Shown: piece by piece, positions 15,914 to 25,288 of the stretch | Layout: each line of letters begins with the position of its first letter | Numbering within the stretch: the stretch's first letter is position 1 | DNA from: Tolypothrix sp. FACHB-123 | Lineage (GTDB): Bacteria; Cyanobacteriota; Cyanobacteriia; Cyanobacteriales; Nostocaceae | DNA: 64,000 nt | Assembly (NCBI RefSeq): GCF_014697075.1 | Contig: NZ_JACJRE010000015.1 | Span: 62,001 to 126,000, forward strand | Direction: 5' to 3' | Made by a program: the position numbers and the translations under genes | The notes under the pieces: model-generated | Told to the model about the DNA's origin: nothing | The model's database searches: none | Seen by the model: only the letters and a program-made list of their open reading frames with translations

Positions 15914-17464
15914 ATGTCTCGCTGGTTCAACATTGCAGGCCCTTGTCAAGCTGACAAAAACTATATGCTATCCCCTACCAGTCGTCTCCCCGACTGGGAA
16001 ATGCTGATTGAACAAGAAAGTTATTTTGTTGTTCATGCACCGCGACAAACGGGGAAAACCACAGCAATGTTAGCTCTAGCGCAGCAACTTACCGCAACTG
16101 GAGGTTATGCAGCAGTAATGGTATCGGTAGAGGTGGGAAGCGCATTTAATCATGACCCCAGTGCAGCAGAATTAGCGATTCTGGAAACTTGGCGCGATAC
16201 AATTGAGGATATCCTACCTCCAGAACTACAACCCCCGACTTGGGTTTATAATGCTCCTGGGCAGAGAATTAGAGAAAATTTAAGAGCCTGGTCACGAGCG
16301 ATCGAGCGTCCGTTGGTATTATTTATTGATGAAATTGACTCTTTACAAGACCAAACACTAATTTCAGTTTTACGACAGTTGCGGGATGGTTATCGCAGTC
16401 GTCCAGAAAATTTCCCTTCATCCGTGGGATTAATTGGTTTACGCGATGTGCGAGATTACAAAGTTGCATCCGGTGGTAGTGACAGATTAAATACATCCAG
16501 CCCTTTTAACATTAAAGTCAGTTCCATCACCCTGAGAAACTTTAACGCTACAGAGGTGCAAGAACTATACCAACAACATACAGAAGAGACAGGACAAATT
16601 TTTACAAAAGAAGCCACAGCAACAGCCTTTGATTTAACTCAGGGACAACCTTGGTTAGTTAATGCTCTGGCTAAAGAAGTTGTGGAAAAAATGGTTAAGG
16701 ATAGAAGTATTGCTATTACAAAAGAGCATATTTTACAAGCCAAGGAAATATTAATTTCCCGTCAAGATACCCATCTTGATAGTTTAGCTGAACGCTTACG
16801 GGAACCAAGAATAAAAGCGATTATCGAGCCGATGTTAGCAGGTTTGGAATTGGGCGATATACCCAACGATGATATTCAATTTGTGATTGATTTGGGGTTG
16901 TGTAAAATGCATCCCCAGGGTGGATTAACCATTGCTAATCCCATTTATCGCGAAGTTTTACCCAGGGTATTAACGGTGACACCAATGGCTTCCCTACCAA
17001 TGATTGCACCGACTTGGTTAACCCCAGAAGGAGAGTTAAATATAGATGCATTGCTAGCAGCATTTCTCAAGTTTTGGCGACAGCATGGCGAACCATTATT
17101 AGGTAGTACTGGCTACCATGAAATCGCCCCTCACATTGTGTTAATGGCTTTTTTGCATCGTGTTGTTAACGGTGGTGGAACCCTGGAGAGGGAATATGCA
17201 ATTGGTAGTGACAGAATGGATTTATGTCTGCGTTACAAAGATGTAACTTTAGGTATCGAGTTAAAGGTATGGCGGGAGAAAAAGCGTGACCCCTTAACTG
17301 AGGGTATAGAGCAATTAGAATCCTATTTAGGGCGTTTGGGGTTGGATTTTGGTTGGTTATTTGTGTTTGATAGGCGTAAAAATGCCCTACCAATGGAAGA
17401 ACGTTTATCGACTGAGGTTGTGCTGACAGAAAATCAGCGTAGGATTACTGTGATTCGGGCGTGA
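15914..17464 (+). CDS. AAA-like ATPase with C-terminal PD-(D/E)XK nuclease-like segment
   Basis: A 516-residue protein starting MSRWFNIAGPCQAD; this ATG matches how such cyanobacterial ATPases usually begin, so I prefer it to an upstream TTG at 15821. The P-loop HAPRQTGKTTAML is at 41-53 and Walker B PLVLFIDEID near 131-140. The C-terminal ~90 residues contain YAIGSDRMDLCLRY and LGIELKVWREK, a D...E-x-K arrangement like the PD-(D/E)XK segments found at the end of this ATPase family. It lies alone on the plus strand inside the hupL element. A role in DNA metabolism, mobility or defence is inference. The family is abundant in multicellular cyanobacteria and has no settled function. Confidence 0.85.
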   Translation: MSRWFNIAGPCQADKNYMLSPTSRLPDWEMLIEQESYFVVHAPRQTGKTTAMLALAQQLTATGGYAAVMVSVEVGSAFNHDPSAAELAILETWRDTIEDILPPELQPPTWVYNAPGQRIRENLRAWSRAIERPLVLFIDEIDSLQDQTLISVLRQLRDGYRSRPENFPSSVGLIGLRDVRDYKVASGGSDRLNTSSPFNIKVSSITLRNFNATEVQELYQQHTEETGQIFTKEATATAFDLTQGQPWLVNALAKEVVEKMVKDRSIAITKEHILQAKEILISRQDTHLDSLAERLREPRIKAIIEPMLAGLELGDIPNDDIQFVIDLGLCKMHPQGGLTIANPIYREVLPRVLTVTPMASLPMIAPTWLTPEGELNIDALLAAFLKFWRQHGEPLLGSTGYHEIAPHIVLMAFLHRVVNGGGTLEREYAIGSDRMDLCLRYKDVTLGIELKVWREKKRDPLTEGIEQLESYLGRLGLDFGWLFVFDRRKNALPMEERLSTEVVLTENQRRITVIRA

Positions 17465-17642
17465 GTATTTTGAATGAATGATTGATTTCTTTGTTTGAAA
17501 ATTGAGCGATCTCCGAAGACCAGGCTTTACCTATTGCTTTTCTCAAAGATGTTTAACGTTGCTCACCACCCGCCGCAGATAAACTCTGCATTATCGATCC
17601 ACTTGTGGCGATCGGAGTGCATAGGCGTTGTTAGGATGCTCT

Positions 17643-18641
17643 TCAGACCACGTAAAATCCAATGAACTTTTGTAAGTCAATAACTATTTCACTCACTTTA
17701 TTCTGCCTGACCTCCCAATTACTAACTCTAAAAATATTCCATCCCTCTACTTGTAATTTTCGATCTTCCTCTAGGCGTTTTGAGTAGGTTTCCTCATCAG
17801 CTATCCACTGATTACCATGCTTTATCGCGTAATGGCTAATGTCGTCAATCAATATCGCATATCTATGATTATTCCAAAATGCGACAAAATCTACACGATA
17901 CAGTTCTTTTGCTAGTGAACTTCCTGAAGCTTGCAAAACCTTTTTAGATGACGAATGCCATTGTATCCAGGCTTGTGGAATTAACATTGGTATGTGATTA
18001 TCAGCCATGCCGAAATGTTTGGCATATGACTGAAAAAATTTTTTTTCATACTCAGTTTGATTCATGGCAAAAAGAGCTTTTTTTAGTGCTAGGTTTGTTT
18101 CCGAGTTAATTCCACAAGCAGCTTGAAAAGTTGGAAAATCAAAATTTGGATATACATCCCGCCAAATAATACCTATCCCAGACTTCAATTCAAATTTCAA
18201 TGATTGCTTGCCTTCCTTGGCAGTTACAGCAAACTCAGGTTTAACCAATCCAAAAGGAAGCCCCCCAGGAAATTGATGCATAAATAAATCATCAGGTTTA
18301 TTAGGAGATGTTATTTGCGGAAGTTGGACTTGTTGCCCCTCAACAACCAAGCCTTCTTTTATACATATATTTCGTATAAAATCTTTTCCCTCATCAGAAA
18401 TATAGGATTGCGATAACACCAATCCTATAACTTTTAAGAATTTTTGAGCATCTGTTAAGTTAGTCCAGTCTATAGATGCATAGTATTCCTCGACACGTGA
18501 ACGTCTCGCACCGCTAACAACACGCTCAGATTGGCCTGGTTCAATACCAGCCATTTGGAAAATGTCATCAATCTGACGCAGAACTAGCTCGACACAGAAT
18601 TCACGAAATTCCAAACGCAAAGCTGATGAAATATATTCCAT
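17643..18641 (-). CDS. unrecognised protein with a Vsr/DUF559-like nuclease segment
   Basis: A 332-residue protein I cannot place in a named family. The N-terminal ~120 residues are helical and polar. The C-terminal ~100 contain VDFVAFWNNHRYAILIDD followed by RKLQVEGWNIFRVSNWEVRQ. The acidic residues plus the 'GW-x-hydrophobic-R-V/I-S' strand resemble the DUF559/Vsr branch of the PD-(D/E)XK superfamily. It lies downstream of xisC on the same strand, behind a strong terminator hairpin, so it probably has its own promoter in the AT-rich spacer. With the AAA/nuclease protein it gives the hupL element two possible nucleases. Confidence 0.6.
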   Translation of the reverse strand: MEYISSALRLEFREFCVELVLRQIDDIFQMAGIEPGQSERVVSGARRSRVEEYYASIDWTNLTDAQKFLKVIGLVLSQSYISDEGKDFIRNICIKEGLVVEGQQVQLPQITSPNKPDDLFMHQFPGGLPFGLVKPEFAVTAKEGKQSLKFELKSGIGIIWRDVYPNFDFPTFQAACGINSETNLALKKALFAMNQTEYEKKFFQSYAKHFGMADNHIPMLIPQAWIQWHSSSKKVLQASGSSLAKELYRVDFVAFWNNHRYAILIDDISHYAIKHGNQWIADEETYSKRLEEDRKLQVEGWNIFRVSNWEVRQNKVSEIVIDLQKFIGFYVV

Positions 18642-18975
18642 AGAGCATTTTTATTTGTGGATAATTTTAGTTCACGGTCGCAGCCTAACTATTTATTATA
18701 CGGAAAGTTTCTGTCTATCATGCCAAAAAATCCAGTCAAATAAAGCATTCTAGGTAATTGAGTCATAATATCAAGAACTTTTCTGGATATCGTCAATATT
18801 AAGCTTTAAACACAATTTTATTTCTCTAAAAAAAGGTATTAAAAAAGATTTACTGACAAAAAATGCGTAAATTTTTGTCAGTAAATCTAAATATTTGCTA
18901 ACTGTTTTAACAACATATGAAGTTTTTGTAATTAACTACCAACAATATTTAAAAACAGGTTCCGGTTCGGTTGAT
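18642..18975. other. AT-rich spacer between the nuclease-like gene and xisC
   Basis: This 334-bp stretch holds one strong hairpin (18846-18888, listed separately) and otherwise AT-rich DNA that presumably includes the promoter of the 17643-18641 gene. No coding sequence is seen. Confidence 0.6.
18846..18888 (-). terminator. intrinsic terminator after xisC
   Basis: There is a perfect 17-bp stem AGATTTACTGACAAAAA / TTTTTGTCAGTAAATCT with a 9-nt loop. On the minus strand the stem is followed by TTTTTAATACC, giving a U-tract in the xisC transcript. It lies 88 bp past the xisC stop. Confidence 0.75.
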
Positions 18976-20439
18976 TTAGACATTCTTCGACAATTTCAAC
19001 TTTTCAACTTCCAACTTTAACCTTTCATTCTCCATCCTGAGCGCCAATATTTCATTTTTCTGCAACTCAATTAATGCTTTCTGACTAATTACCTCACCAA
19101 AGGCTTTTTTCCGATTTTCAATCCCAAACCATCTTTGATAGGTTTTTGTATGTTCATCAACAGTATGACCTAAATTGTCTGCTGCGGCTTTGATGGGTAT
19201 TCCCTGAAGATGCGCTCGAATTGCGCAAGCATGACGCAAATCGTAGGGTTGAAACTCTATTCCCACTTTTCTAAACCATCTGGATATATCTCTGCGCATC
19301 CAATTAATATTTTGCACAGAGGCAATTTTTGTCACCTTTTTTTCTAAAATATTTAATGGTTTGGGATTTTGTAAATCAAATAATTCTATCCATTCTGGTA
19401 CAAAAGGTATAACTTCTCGATATCCAGTTTTTGTATTTTTATTGACTTTCCAAGTATGGTCTATATTTTGGGGAGATATCCACCAATTAATATCAGGTTC
19501 TACAAATAATTCCCTTGGTCTTAACCCAAAGGTTGCTAACATTCCATATACCCAACGCCACATTTCCCATGTATCGATTTCATCACTGATGTTTGTATTT
19601 TTGCGGTTGAGGGCGAATTTTTCAAATAGGTCAAAAGCAGATATTATTTTATCATCGTCGGGGATTTCTCGATGGGCTGGGGTGACATTATCCCGTGTGA
19701 CATCGAGTGTAAATCCTAAATTAAAGGTTTTAATAAAAACCGAAGTTACCGCAATCAGTTCATTTTTTTTATTTCCCTGAAATGAATTGATAATTTCCTC
19801 AAAGTTATTTTTTGTGGCTAAAGTCCTTAAAGGAAAGTTTCTTTTAATTACAGATAGATAGTTAGCAAAAGTATTTTGACTGGTAATAGTCTGCTGACGG
19901 TTTTGATAATATTTTTCAGCAAATATATCTAATAATTCCCCAATATTTTTTATCTCTTGCTTCTCTCTTGACTTAATTCCTAAATACTTTTCATTCCACT
20001 GGAAAGTATGACGAGCGATTAATTTACCCAACTCGTAACTTTCTTCAATTGCAGTTTTTAATCCCTCTAAATTTGCTGGTATTCCTAGAGACAAGTCATA
20101 CTGCTTTTTTTCTTTACCTAAACTGCTATCGCCTGGTTTTAACGGTAGGGTAGCTCGTAACTGGAGAGAATTGCCAGTTTGTTTAATGCTAACTCTAACT
20201 CTATCCCTTTTTAAATTACTATTAGCTTCGACTAACTTCTGCTCAAAAACTGCTTGATACTGTAGTTCTGTTGCTTTAATTTTCGCCATTGTTCCCCTGT
20301 AGCTACCGTCTGTGGTGTTGTGCGGCTCAAAATCTGCAAACATATCGGCGAACAAGTCTGTTGAGTCTGCGTTTGCATACTCATCTGTAGGGGGATATGT
20401 ATTATCGCAATTACCCTGATTTTGATTTTGCTCGCTCAT
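18976..20439 (-). CDS. xisC: XisC-type site-specific (tyrosine) recombinase of the hupL element
   Basis: A 487-residue XisA/XisC-family recombinase, which performs the developmentally timed excision of the hupL element. Tyrosine-recombinase catalytic features are visible: FGLRPRELF (first Arg), YDLRHACAIRAH (HxxR-like block), DNLGH and the nucleophile in HTKTYQRWF at Tyr434. The C-terminal ~45 residues form a leucine-heptad coiled coil. It is clearly homologous to the recombinase at 55012-56427, including the N-terminal block ADFEPHNTTDGS. The start codon is 117 bp from the right direct repeat and the gene is read inward. It ends before a strong intrinsic terminator. Confidence 0.95.
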   Translation of the reverse strand: MSEQNQNQGNCDNTYPPTDEYANADSTDLFADMFADFEPHNTTDGSYRGTMAKIKATELQYQAVFEQKLVEANSNLKRDRVRVSIKQTGNSLQLRATLPLKPGDSSLGKEKKQYDLSLGIPANLEGLKTAIEESYELGKLIARHTFQWNEKYLGIKSREKQEIKNIGELLDIFAEKYYQNRQQTITSQNTFANYLSVIKRNFPLRTLATKNNFEEIINSFQGNKKNELIAVTSVFIKTFNLGFTLDVTRDNVTPAHREIPDDDKIISAFDLFEKFALNRKNTNISDEIDTWEMWRWVYGMLATFGLRPRELFVEPDINWWISPQNIDHTWKVNKNTKTGYREVIPFVPEWIELFDLQNPKPLNILEKKVTKIASVQNINWMRRDISRWFRKVGIEFQPYDLRHACAIRAHLQGIPIKAAADNLGHTVDEHTKTYQRWFGIENRKKAFGEVISQKALIELQKNEILALRMENERLKLEVEKLKLSKNV

Positions 20440-20555
20440 TCCCTAAATATTCCCTTATTTATAAGCTGAAATAGTGAAAATAAAATGTTCTTATTGAGCA
20501 AAATCACTTTACACAACAAGTTACTCATGAACATTTTCAGCATATCACCAGTTAC

Positions 20556-20571
20556 CACAGCAGTTATATGG
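20556..20571. repeat. hupL element direct repeat, right copy
   Basis: CACAGCAGTTATATGG, identical to 15206-15221. Coding sequence of hupL resumes here in frame (HSSYMVPGGVMCAP). Confidence 0.93.
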
Positions 20572-21656
20572 TGCCTGGTGGTGTGATGTGCGCCCCTACC
20601 CTGACTGATATTACTCGCGCTTGGTCGTTGTTAGAATATTTCCGCACCAACTGGTTAGAACCTGTATGGTTAGGTTGTTCTCTAGAACGTTATGAGGAAA
20701 TTCAGACTTATGATGACTTTATGAACTGGCTAGACGAAGACCGCAAGCATCGGGATTCGGACTTGGGTTTATATTGGCGCATGGGTTTGGATATCGGTCT
20801 GGATCGATATGGTGCAGGTGTGGGTAAATATGTCACATGGGGATATTTACCTCACGAGGACAAATATCAAAACCCCACGATTGAAGGGCGCAACGCCGCC
20901 ATGATTATGAAAAGTGGGGTGTATGACAGTTTTGCTGACACTCATACCTTGATGGATCATACCTTTACCCGTGAGAATACTACTCACTCTTGGTATGATG
21001 AGGGTACAGCAGATATTCACCCCTTCGATCGCACTACGAATCCGATCCAAAAGAATACCAAAGACTTTGATAATGCCTATTCTTGGTCTACTTCTGTTCG
21101 TCACCAAGACTTTGGACGTTTAGAAGTTGGTGCTTTATCACGCCAATTGGTAGCTGGTGGTAAGCATGGCGAACCTTGGCAACATCAAGATGGGTTTATC
21201 CTCGATGTATTCAAACAAATGGGCGGTGCTAGTATCCATGTGCGTCAGTTAGCGAGAGTTCACGAACTGGTGAAGCTATATCGCCAAGCTGAACATTGCT
21301 TAAGAGAATTCAAATTAAACGACCCCTGGTATATTAGACCGAAAGAGAAAGATGGTAGAGGTTGGGGTGCAACTGAAGCTGCCAGAGGTTGTTTAAGCCA
21401 TTGGGTAGAAGTAGAGGGTGGTAAGATTAAGAACTACCAAGTGATTGCGCCAACTACTTGGAACGTCGGCCCCCGTGATGGTGAAGGTGCAAGAGGCCCA
21501 ATTGAGGAAGCTTTAGTTGGTACACCGATTTACGATCCGAGAGATCCAGTAGAAGTAGGTCACGTAGCGCGATCGTTTGATTCTTGTTTGGTGTGTACAG
21601 TTCACGCCCATGATGCGAAGACTGGCGAAGAACTGGCACGTTTTCGGACTGCTTAG
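20556..21656 (+). CDS. hupL: hupL 3' part, uptake [NiFe] hydrogenase large subunit (split gene)
   Basis: This part encodes the remaining ~366 residues of HupL. The C-terminus has the second nickel-binding motif SFDSCLVCTVH, followed by a tail AHDAKTGEELARFRTA. In this family the tail after the conserved His is clipped off by the dedicated endopeptidase once Ni is inserted; hupW lies 4 kb downstream. The frame joins to 14711-15205 without loss of a codon. The reading frame seems intact throughout, so this is a functional split gene, not decay. There is no start codon of its own; translation depends on excision. Confidence 0.95.
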   Translation, partial: HSSYMVPGGVMCAPTLTDITRAWSLLEYFRTNWLEPVWLGCSLERYEEIQTYDDFMNWLDEDRKHRDSDLGLYWRMGLDIGLDRYGAGVGKYVTWGYLPHEDKYQNPTIEGRNAAMIMKSGVYDSFADTHTLMDHTFTRENTTHSWYDEGTADIHPFDRTTNPIQKNTKDFDNAYSWSTSVRHQDFGRLEVGALSRQLVAGGKHGEPWQHQDGFILDVFKQMGGASIHVRQLARVHELVKLYRQAEHCLREFKLNDPWYIRPKEKDGRGWGATEAARGCLSHWVEVEGGKIKNYQVIAPTTWNVGPRDGEGARGPIEEALVGTPIYDPRDPVEVGHVARSFDSCLVCTVHAHDAKTGEELARFRTA

Positions 21657-21661
21657 ATTCA

Positions 21662-21706
21662 GTTAATAGCTAATGGCTGATTATTCTTCAATTAGTCATT
21701 AGCTAA
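21662..21706 (+). terminator. hairpin after hupL, possible terminator
   Basis: An imperfect ~16-bp stem made of AATAGCTAATGGCTGATT and AATTAGTCATTAGCT with a 5-8 nt loop, starting 6 bp past the hupL stop. There is no clean T-run behind it, so it may stabilise the 3' end rather than terminate. Confidence 0.5.
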
Positions 21707-21933
21707 AGCTGTGTATAACTTTTAAAAAATTATTTTATACGTGTATTCAAAAAATCACAAAATTACTTATTATTTTGATTATTGACGTAGATAAGCTGAA
21801 ACTTAATAGAGGTTTAGACTTCATATACCATGCCTAAAAATAATATTTTCAGGCATTGATTTTTCATGAAAACACAAGTACTTAAACCTCTTCCATAAAT
21901 TATCTTACTAAACCTCTAACTGATAAATTTGTG

Positions 21934-22641
21934 TCAGTTCTGGCAATGTTCTAAACGTTCGCTATATGAAACTATCAATTGAATCGAACGTTCCGCCATA
22001 TCTTCAAGGTGATCCTCAATTTTACTAATAATTTCTGAGAAATTAGCACATAATTCTTGTATTTTATCGTCAAGTTCATTCTCTGATAATCCACCAGCAA
22101 TTGCACCAGCAGCCATTCCACCAACTAATTCACCAATCTTCCCAAACAAGACAGAACCAATTATACTACCCACAGTCTCAGCATTGTAAGCACTATCACT
22201 ATATTTTTCTTCATATTCTCCTACCTCCTGAATGAAAAGTTCATAGCAAGATTCGTAATGATTTATCTCACTTTCTAAAAATGCTGTGTTACCTAAAATT
22301 GAATGTTTAACATTCTTCATCATACGAAATGACGGTCTGAGAGTAGACACTTGGGCGCTAGGATTTTCTTCTATAAACTCCTCATAAATCTCCTCACAGG
22401 CTTCTAAACAAACTTCTGAAAGCTTTTGCCCAGCATTAATAATTATTTGACGCAAACTATCTGGGTACATTAGTGGTAGACAATCGCTAATATCTTCTGT
22501 TCTTTCATACAAATCAAAAATATGGTCTATCTCTGAGTAAGCTGCTTCTCGAATTGAAGTAACTAATGGAGACTCTTGAGCGTCATTCATAAATACCTTA
22601 CTGCTGTATCCGACACCATCAAAAATGTGATGGATGATCAT
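21934..22641 (-). CDS. unrecognised protein with glycine-zipper segment
   Basis: A 235-residue acidic protein of no family I recognise. The middle has a glycine-rich hydrophobic stretch GSIIGSVLFGKIGELVGGMA followed by AGAIAGG (about residues 158-185), of the glycine-zipper type that inserts in or associates with membranes. It is flanked by long charged helices (coiled-coil-like at the N side; SEIISKIEDHLEDMAERS at the end). There is no signal peptide. It stands alone between hupL and the DUF3592 gene on the opposite strand to hupL. The ATG at 22641 is supported by GGGGAA upstream. Confidence 0.6.
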   Translation of the reverse strand: MIIHHIFDGVGYSSKVFMNDAQESPLVTSIREAAYSEIDHIFDLYERTEDISDCLPLMYPDSLRQIIINAGQKLSEVCLEACEEIYEEFIEENPSAQVSTLRPSFRMMKNVKHSILGNTAFLESEINHYESCYELFIQEVGEYEEKYSDSAYNAETVGSIIGSVLFGKIGELVGGMAAGAIAGGLSENELDDKIQELCANFSEIISKIEDHLEDMAERSIQLIVSYSERLEHCQN

Positions 22642-22961
22642 AGTATTCCCCAGGATATCTGAGGTATAACTATTGGACAGTATTGATTATTCAAATATTA
22701 TTTGGTTTTTACATTTAAAGCCTATAATGGCAATAATGCTGAAGATTTAGCGCATTTAGTACTAATTATAAAATTCTAAATAATCAATTATCATGCAAGT
22801 AAGAACACGGCAAAAATAGATTTTCGTTCAGGGAAATATCTAATTGATGCCGTGCTTCTGGCATTAGGGTATTTTTTTAATGGGAATTTCTTCGCTCATC
22901 AGCTGAGAGCGATCGCTAAAAAATTGCCTTTGATTTGATAAATTTTATACTGGATGCAAAT
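22642..22961. other. gene-free spacer
   Basis: 320 bp, AT-rich, presumably carrying the promoter of the 21934-22641 gene. One HIP1-like GCGATCGC lies near 22910. Nothing else is recognised. Confidence 0.5.
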
Positions 22962-23441
22962 TTACACATCCTGCATCACTTTGGGTAGCATCACAGCCAT
23001 GACACAACCTACACCAAAAAATAAAAATCCGATACCCGGTACCCAAAATGCATCTAGGGTTAAGCCTGGTTCTAAAACGCTTTCACTGGGATTATCTGGC
23101 TTGTAGTAAACAGTCACCAATTTACCTTGAGGATAACGCTTGACTAAGGCCTGTGCTACAGACGAGCCACCGGAATCATTTCCTTTATAGGTGATGCGAT
23201 CGCCTATATATGCTTTATCCTGAACTATAAACCGATAGCGCACCGCAGCGCGATAAGTTCTCTGACTACCTGAACCTTTGCTGCTAGTTACAGATGATTC
23301 CATAATTTGACCGGAAACTTGCGGCCAGGTTTCACTACTTTTGCCATTGTAGAGATTTTGCCCACCTATCCACAGTACTAGTCCACCTACAAGAATAAAT
23401 GGCAAAGGAAAAAGTCGAGAAAACCAAAAAGAAAATTGCAT
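22962..23441 (-). CDS. DUF3592-family membrane protein
   Basis: A 159-residue protein with two membrane segments: FPLPFILVGGLVLWIGGQNL at about 11-30 and FWVPGIGFLFFGVGCVMAVM at about 132-151. Between them is a soluble domain with WPQVSGQIMESSV and DNPSESVLEPG, the pattern of DUF3592 proteins. The function of the family is unknown. The soluble loop probably faces the periplasm or lumen. It is a monocistronic-looking gene 68 bp after the CSD-DUF1294 gene on the same strand. Confidence 0.75.
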   Translation of the reverse strand: MQFSFWFSRLFPLPFILVGGLVLWIGGQNLYNGKSSETWPQVSGQIMESSVTSSKGSGSQRTYRAAVRYRFIVQDKAYIGDRITYKGNDSGGSSVAQALVKRYPQGKLVTVYYKPDNPSESVLEPGLTLDAFWVPGIGFLFFGVGCVMAVMLPKVMQDV

Positions 23442-23508
23442 GATTCATCTGCTAATCAACTGTGCTGCGATTATTTTCCCTTGTCAATGTCAGCAGACAG
23501 CGATCGCT

Positions 23509-24165
23509 TTACATTTTAATTTTTAACAGCCAATATAACCAAAATACAAGATGAACAGTTGCTATCAGCCAAAACACAACCTGATAGGAAACTTTGCTTG
23601 TCTTATGGCGTAGTATCTGTTGTGCCACAAACGCACCTAACCAGCCACCCGTTAATTCACATACATGCAAAGTATTTTCTGGCACGCGCCATTTACCTTG
23701 TTTGGCACGAGATTTATCCTCGGCGTAGAGTGCAAAGGTAATTAAGCTCATCAGAGGATAAAGAATCAGCCCAATTGGGTTGTTAGTTTTTATTGCAAGA
23801 TAGATAGAACCCAAAATAGGCATTAAAGATAACAGCAACGTCTTGAAAGCTAAGGGTGAAAATTTCTTCACCAGCTTCTTTACCAGCTTAGTTTTAGACT
23901 TAACTGGTTTGCGAGAAGATGAGGAATTAACTATGGGTGTTGGTGTTCCCCCTTGAATGGAAGCCTTAGTGGCACTTAGTTTACCGTTTTTCTCAACTAT
24001 CAGTTGATATTGAATCAAATCTCCAACTTGGGGACGATGGTTGATATTCTTAAATGCACTGATATGAATAAAGACTTCTTGACTACCATCATTAGGTTGT
24101 ATGAAACCAAACCCCCGGTTGTCTATCCATCTAATTATTTGACCTTTACTGAAAACAGGTTTCAT
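23509..24165 (-). CDS. cold-shock domain fused to DUF1294 membrane protein
   Basis: An N-terminal cold-shock domain (about residues 4-68) shows the RNP-1-like GFGFIQPND and VFIHISAF, which bind single-stranded nucleic acid. A basic linker rich in Ser/Lys follows, then a C-terminal DUF1294 membrane region with several hydrophobic helices and the tell-tale ending VCELTGGWLGAFVAQQILRHKTSK. CSD-DUF1294 fusions are a known bacterial architecture without a firmly assigned role. I chose ATG 24165 (MKPVFSKGQI) over the TTG at 24171 two codons upstream. Confidence 0.85.
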   Translation of the reverse strand: MKPVFSKGQIIRWIDNRGFGFIQPNDGSQEVFIHISAFKNINHRPQVGDLIQYQLIVEKNGKLSATKASIQGGTPTPIVNSSSSRKPVKSKTKLVKKLVKKFSPLAFKTLLLSLMPILGSIYLAIKTNNPIGLILYPLMSLITFALYAEDKSRAKQGKWRVPENTLHVCELTGGWLGAFVAQQILRHKTSKVSYQVVFWLIATVHLVFWLYWLLKIKM

Positions 24166-24437
24166 GGACAATGTTTATGACTATACTGAGTTTTAGTGTG
24201 CCCATTTATTCATAAAGATACAATCATAACTCTAGTTTTGCAGATTGTGCGATCGCTATTCCCCAGAAGCGATCCCCAAGGTGTTAGTGTAGTCATTACG
24301 CTTTCATGAATATGGCGATCGCAGTCAAATAAGTTGATTAATTATATATAAACAATCAAATCTCCCACTAAACCTAAATGAGTTTGTGGGAGAAGTAATG
24401 GTATGAGATTAAGAAAACAATAGCTAGTATTTATTCT

Positions 24438-24881
24438 CTATTTACCAAAAGCATCCTTAACGCTATCTACAGCACGTTCAACAGCATTCTTGGTGTTGTC
24501 TACTGCTTTTTGAGTGCGTGCTGCATCTTCTTCTGCTCTGCGTTCAATTGTTGCTCTGTCTCTTTTTGCTTTGCGCTCTACAAAGCTACCATCGTTATCA
24601 GTTGCGCGTTCAACTTTACTAGCATTTTTATTTGCAGTTTCCTCAACTTTATCTGCTGCATCGCGGATAAAATTCTTAGCACGTCCAGCATCTTCACTAG
24701 CTTTGCTTTGAATGCGATCGCCTGCGTCTGCTGAGGCGATGACAACTGGATTAGCCATTGCTGTGGTATTCGCCAAAAATCCACCTTGCCAAACAAAAGC
24801 AAATGCTGACAAGCAAAATAAAGTTGTAGCTAGCCAACGGACTACAGTAGAAAGCTTTTTGGTAAAATAATTTAGTTGCAT
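24438..24881 (-). CDS. exported Ala/Lys/Glu-rich helical protein
   Basis: About 147 residues. The N-terminus has a basic stretch and hydrophobic core (WLATTLFCLSAFAFVWQGGF) ending ANTTAMANP, a plausible Sec signal peptide. The mature part is low-complexity amphipathic helix with repeated short motifs such as KASEDAGRAKNFIRDAADKV and RAVDSVKDAFG, rather like LEA or apolipoprotein-type helices. The ATG at 24881 is preserved behind an AGGAG-like ribosome site; a TTG three codons earlier is less likely. A stress or membrane-protective role is only a guess. Confidence 0.65.
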   Translation of the reverse strand: MQLNYFTKKLSTVVRWLATTLFCLSAFAFVWQGGFLANTTAMANPVVIASADAGDRIQSKASEDAGRAKNFIRDAADKVEETANKNASKVERATDNDGSFVERKAKRDRATIERRAEEDAARTQKAVDNTKNAVERAVDSVKDAFGK

Positions 24882-25288
24882 AGAATACAATCTCCTTTAG
24901 ATTTAGCATTCTATTTTTACTGCATCAGGCTCATCAGCTCAAACGCACCTGAGACAGAGGTTAGAAGTTTATTACCTATCAAAAGAATTAGCTCTTGCAA
25001 TAGATTTAAGCACAGTTGTGGAGATTGAATCAGGCGATCGCTTATATTTGGTTGCTTCCTTAATATGCTCCCTGAGCAAAGCCGAAGGAAGCGTCCTTTG
25101 GCTAGCTGAGTGTGAAACCTGGAGATTATTTGACTCATTCACTCTCGGAGCTTGCTTCTCCTGGCTGAGCGAAGTCGAAGCCAGCATCTTATTCAAAAGC
25201 CGTAGCCTAACACACTAAAACTGCTCTACACATTGCGATAGGCTTGCCTTAATTCACTGCAAAAAATTCAAATCTATAAGGTAAGCTT
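24882..25288. other. gene-free spacer with short repeats
   Basis: 407 bp between divergent genes. It contains two imperfect copies of a 'CTGAGC(A/G)AAG(C/T)CGAAG' repeat (about 25072-25090 and 25163-25182), common in Nostoc-like genomes. Frames here appear to be non-coding. Confidence 0.5.

Larger units (their letters stand above)
15206..20571. mobile_element. hupL programmed-excision element (5,350 bp)
   Basis: This is bounded by two copies of CACAGCAGTTATATGG (15206-15221 and 20556-20571), the 16-bp site known from the Anabaena hupL element. The unit of DNA removed is 5,350 bp, smaller than the 9.4 kb reported for Anabaena PCC 7120. It encodes an XisC-type recombinase at the right end plus two proteins with nuclease-like segments. 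Excision restores hupL in heterocysts. Confidence 0.93.
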
